Origin: Chloroflexota bacterium
GTDB taxonomy: Bacteria; Chloroflexota; Dehalococcoidia; SAR202; UBA11138
Direction: 5' to 3'
Assembly (NCBI GenBank): GCA_022566975.1
Contig: JADFHV010000124.1
Location: 1 to 6,516 of the forward strand
DNA length: 6,516 nt
Under the pieces are notes generated by a model that made no database searches, was not told the DNA's origin, and saw only the letters and a program-made list of their open reading frames with translations. The position numbers and the translations under genes are program-made. Of this stretch, positions 6,501 through 6,516 are shown piece after piece (the first letter of the stretch is position 1; each line of letters opens with the position of its first letter).

Positions 6501-6516
6501 TCAGGGCGGAGAGGGG
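3514..6516 (+). CDS. ileS: Isoleucyl-tRNA synthetase, IleRS2-like with GVHH signature (3' end outside window)
   Basis: The frame is open for 1001 codons to the window edge. Full-length IleRS2 enzymes are about 1030-1050 residues, so only a short C-terminal tail is missing. The enzyme activates isoleucine with ATP and charges tRNA-Ile. The Rossmann fold begins with GPITANNPMGVHHAWGR (47-63). Aligned to PYANGxxHIGH, the HIGH tetrad reads G56-V57-H58-H59, swapping residues 1 and 3. The KMSKS loop is EMHKSKGN (594-601), with the first Lys replaced by Glu. The CP1 editing domain (about 190-400) keeps WTTTPWTLTSN (225-235), H319 and D328, equivalent to E. coli T241-T243, N250, H333 and D342, so hydrolytic proofreading should work. 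Cys pairs C183/C186, C391/C394, C462/C464 and C504/C507 probably bind zinc. SKKRYWG (448-454) and the anticodon-domain NWYVRRSRRRFW (719-730) are typical. The T-box upstream confirms isoleucine specificity. This is probably the housekeeping enzyme. Confidence 0.96.
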   Translation, partial: MFKPVPSKMDFPAMEREILQWWDENGIVQKYLSRNEGSEKRWSFIDGPITANNPMGVHHAWGRSYKDLFLRFKTMQGFRQRYQNGFDGQGLWIEVEVEKELGFKSKRDIETYGIDRFVELCKERVRKFSDTITQQSIRLAQWMDWDNSYHTMSDENNYTIWHFLKTCHERGWIYQGRDVMPWCPRCGTGLSEHEIVTEGYKEIVHPGLYIRFPIYGRDGESLLVWTTTPWTLTSNVVASVHPDRTYVRVRQGDEVLYLMESRLSVLEGAHEVLERVPGRDLVGLRYRGPFDELPAQQGVEHKVIPWDEVSETEGTGIVHTAPGAGKEDFALSKEHGLAVIAPLDELGDFVEGFDWLTGQNVYGVNEPIYSSLREKGVLYHLESITHRYPVCWRCDSELVFRLVDEWYISMDELRDLIAESARKIRWVPEFGLERELDWLRNMDDWMVSKKRYWGLALPIYKCACGHFDVMGSESELRERAVEGWDEFEGHSPHRPWIDAVKIACPECGEKVSRIADVGNPWLDAGIVPFSTLGYRRDRDHWKQWFPADWISESFPGQFRNWFYSLLTMSTVLENSEPCRAIFSYATMRDEHGEEMHKSKGNAIWFEEGAEKMGVDTMRWLYTRQNPAANLNFGYGTADEVRRRFIIPLWNVYSFFVTYANIDRYDPSTPAPSIDERPELDRWIVSELNSLVAEVTEAFEGFAPDRAAHHAEQFVEYLSNWYVRRSRRRFWKSGLLSGPDPSGDEDKLSAYSTLYECLVTLTKLLAPAMPFATESMYQNLVRPGNGGRESVHLDSYPKADASKIDSRLSEATRLAMRLSSVGRAARSKAGIKVRQPLAEAVVSVPSQVERQYIADIEEQLRDELNVKSVRDAGEVGGVFRFEIRPDFALLGPKYGPEIPEIVTQLAALNAADVALAVESGRHIQLENFTLLPEEVLVTQTPVEGYVTASEGGYTVAVTSEVSPELALEGLARELVHRIQNMRRAAGFDISDYIVTSYQGGEG

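Overview
The window is high-GC bacterial DNA with dense coding. It holds four protein genes in two divergent blocks, plus a well-preserved tRNA-sensing leader. The organism cannot be fixed from the sequence. A Chloroflexota-like (for example Dehalococcoidia or SAR202-type) bacterium is my best guess, based on the style of isoleucyl-tRNA synthetase, a T-box with actinobacterial-like Stem I features but a transcriptional terminator, and palindromic intergenic repeats. This is an inference only.

Left block, minus strand (1-2004). A multidomain sensor kinase (REC, coiled coil, PAS, HisKA, HATPase_c) reads leftwards. It stops just after the first strand of what was clearly a second, C-terminal receiver domain. 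The rest of that receiver lies downstream as a fossil in alternating frames (about 116-316), with its middle, including the phospho-acceptor region, deleted. The fossil's stop overlaps the GTG start of a stand-alone response regulator that runs off the left edge. The block is a two-component phosphorelay operon in which the built-in output receiver has decayed while the separate regulator appears intact as far as it is visible.

Middle (2005-3043). A 443-base divergent gap with dyads but no convincing gene is followed by an OsmC-type peroxiredoxin on the plus strand. After it comes a short gap with two palindromes.

Right block, plus strand (3044-6516). A sigma-70-type promoter drives a T-box riboswitch with an AUC (Ile) specifier, a UGGU bulge matching the A discriminator of tRNA-Ile, and mutually exclusive antiterminator and terminator hairpins. 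Two mirror-image palindromic hairpins appear to be inserted at the tip of the Stem II region. The leader controls ileS, which is open to the right edge (1001 codons visible). The enzyme carries GVHH in place of the HIGH signature. This is the swapped GxHH form reported in mupirocin hyper-resistant IleRS2 enzymes. A GxHH synthetase under a tRNA-Ile T-box that itself carries a repeat insertion is the most interesting part of the window.
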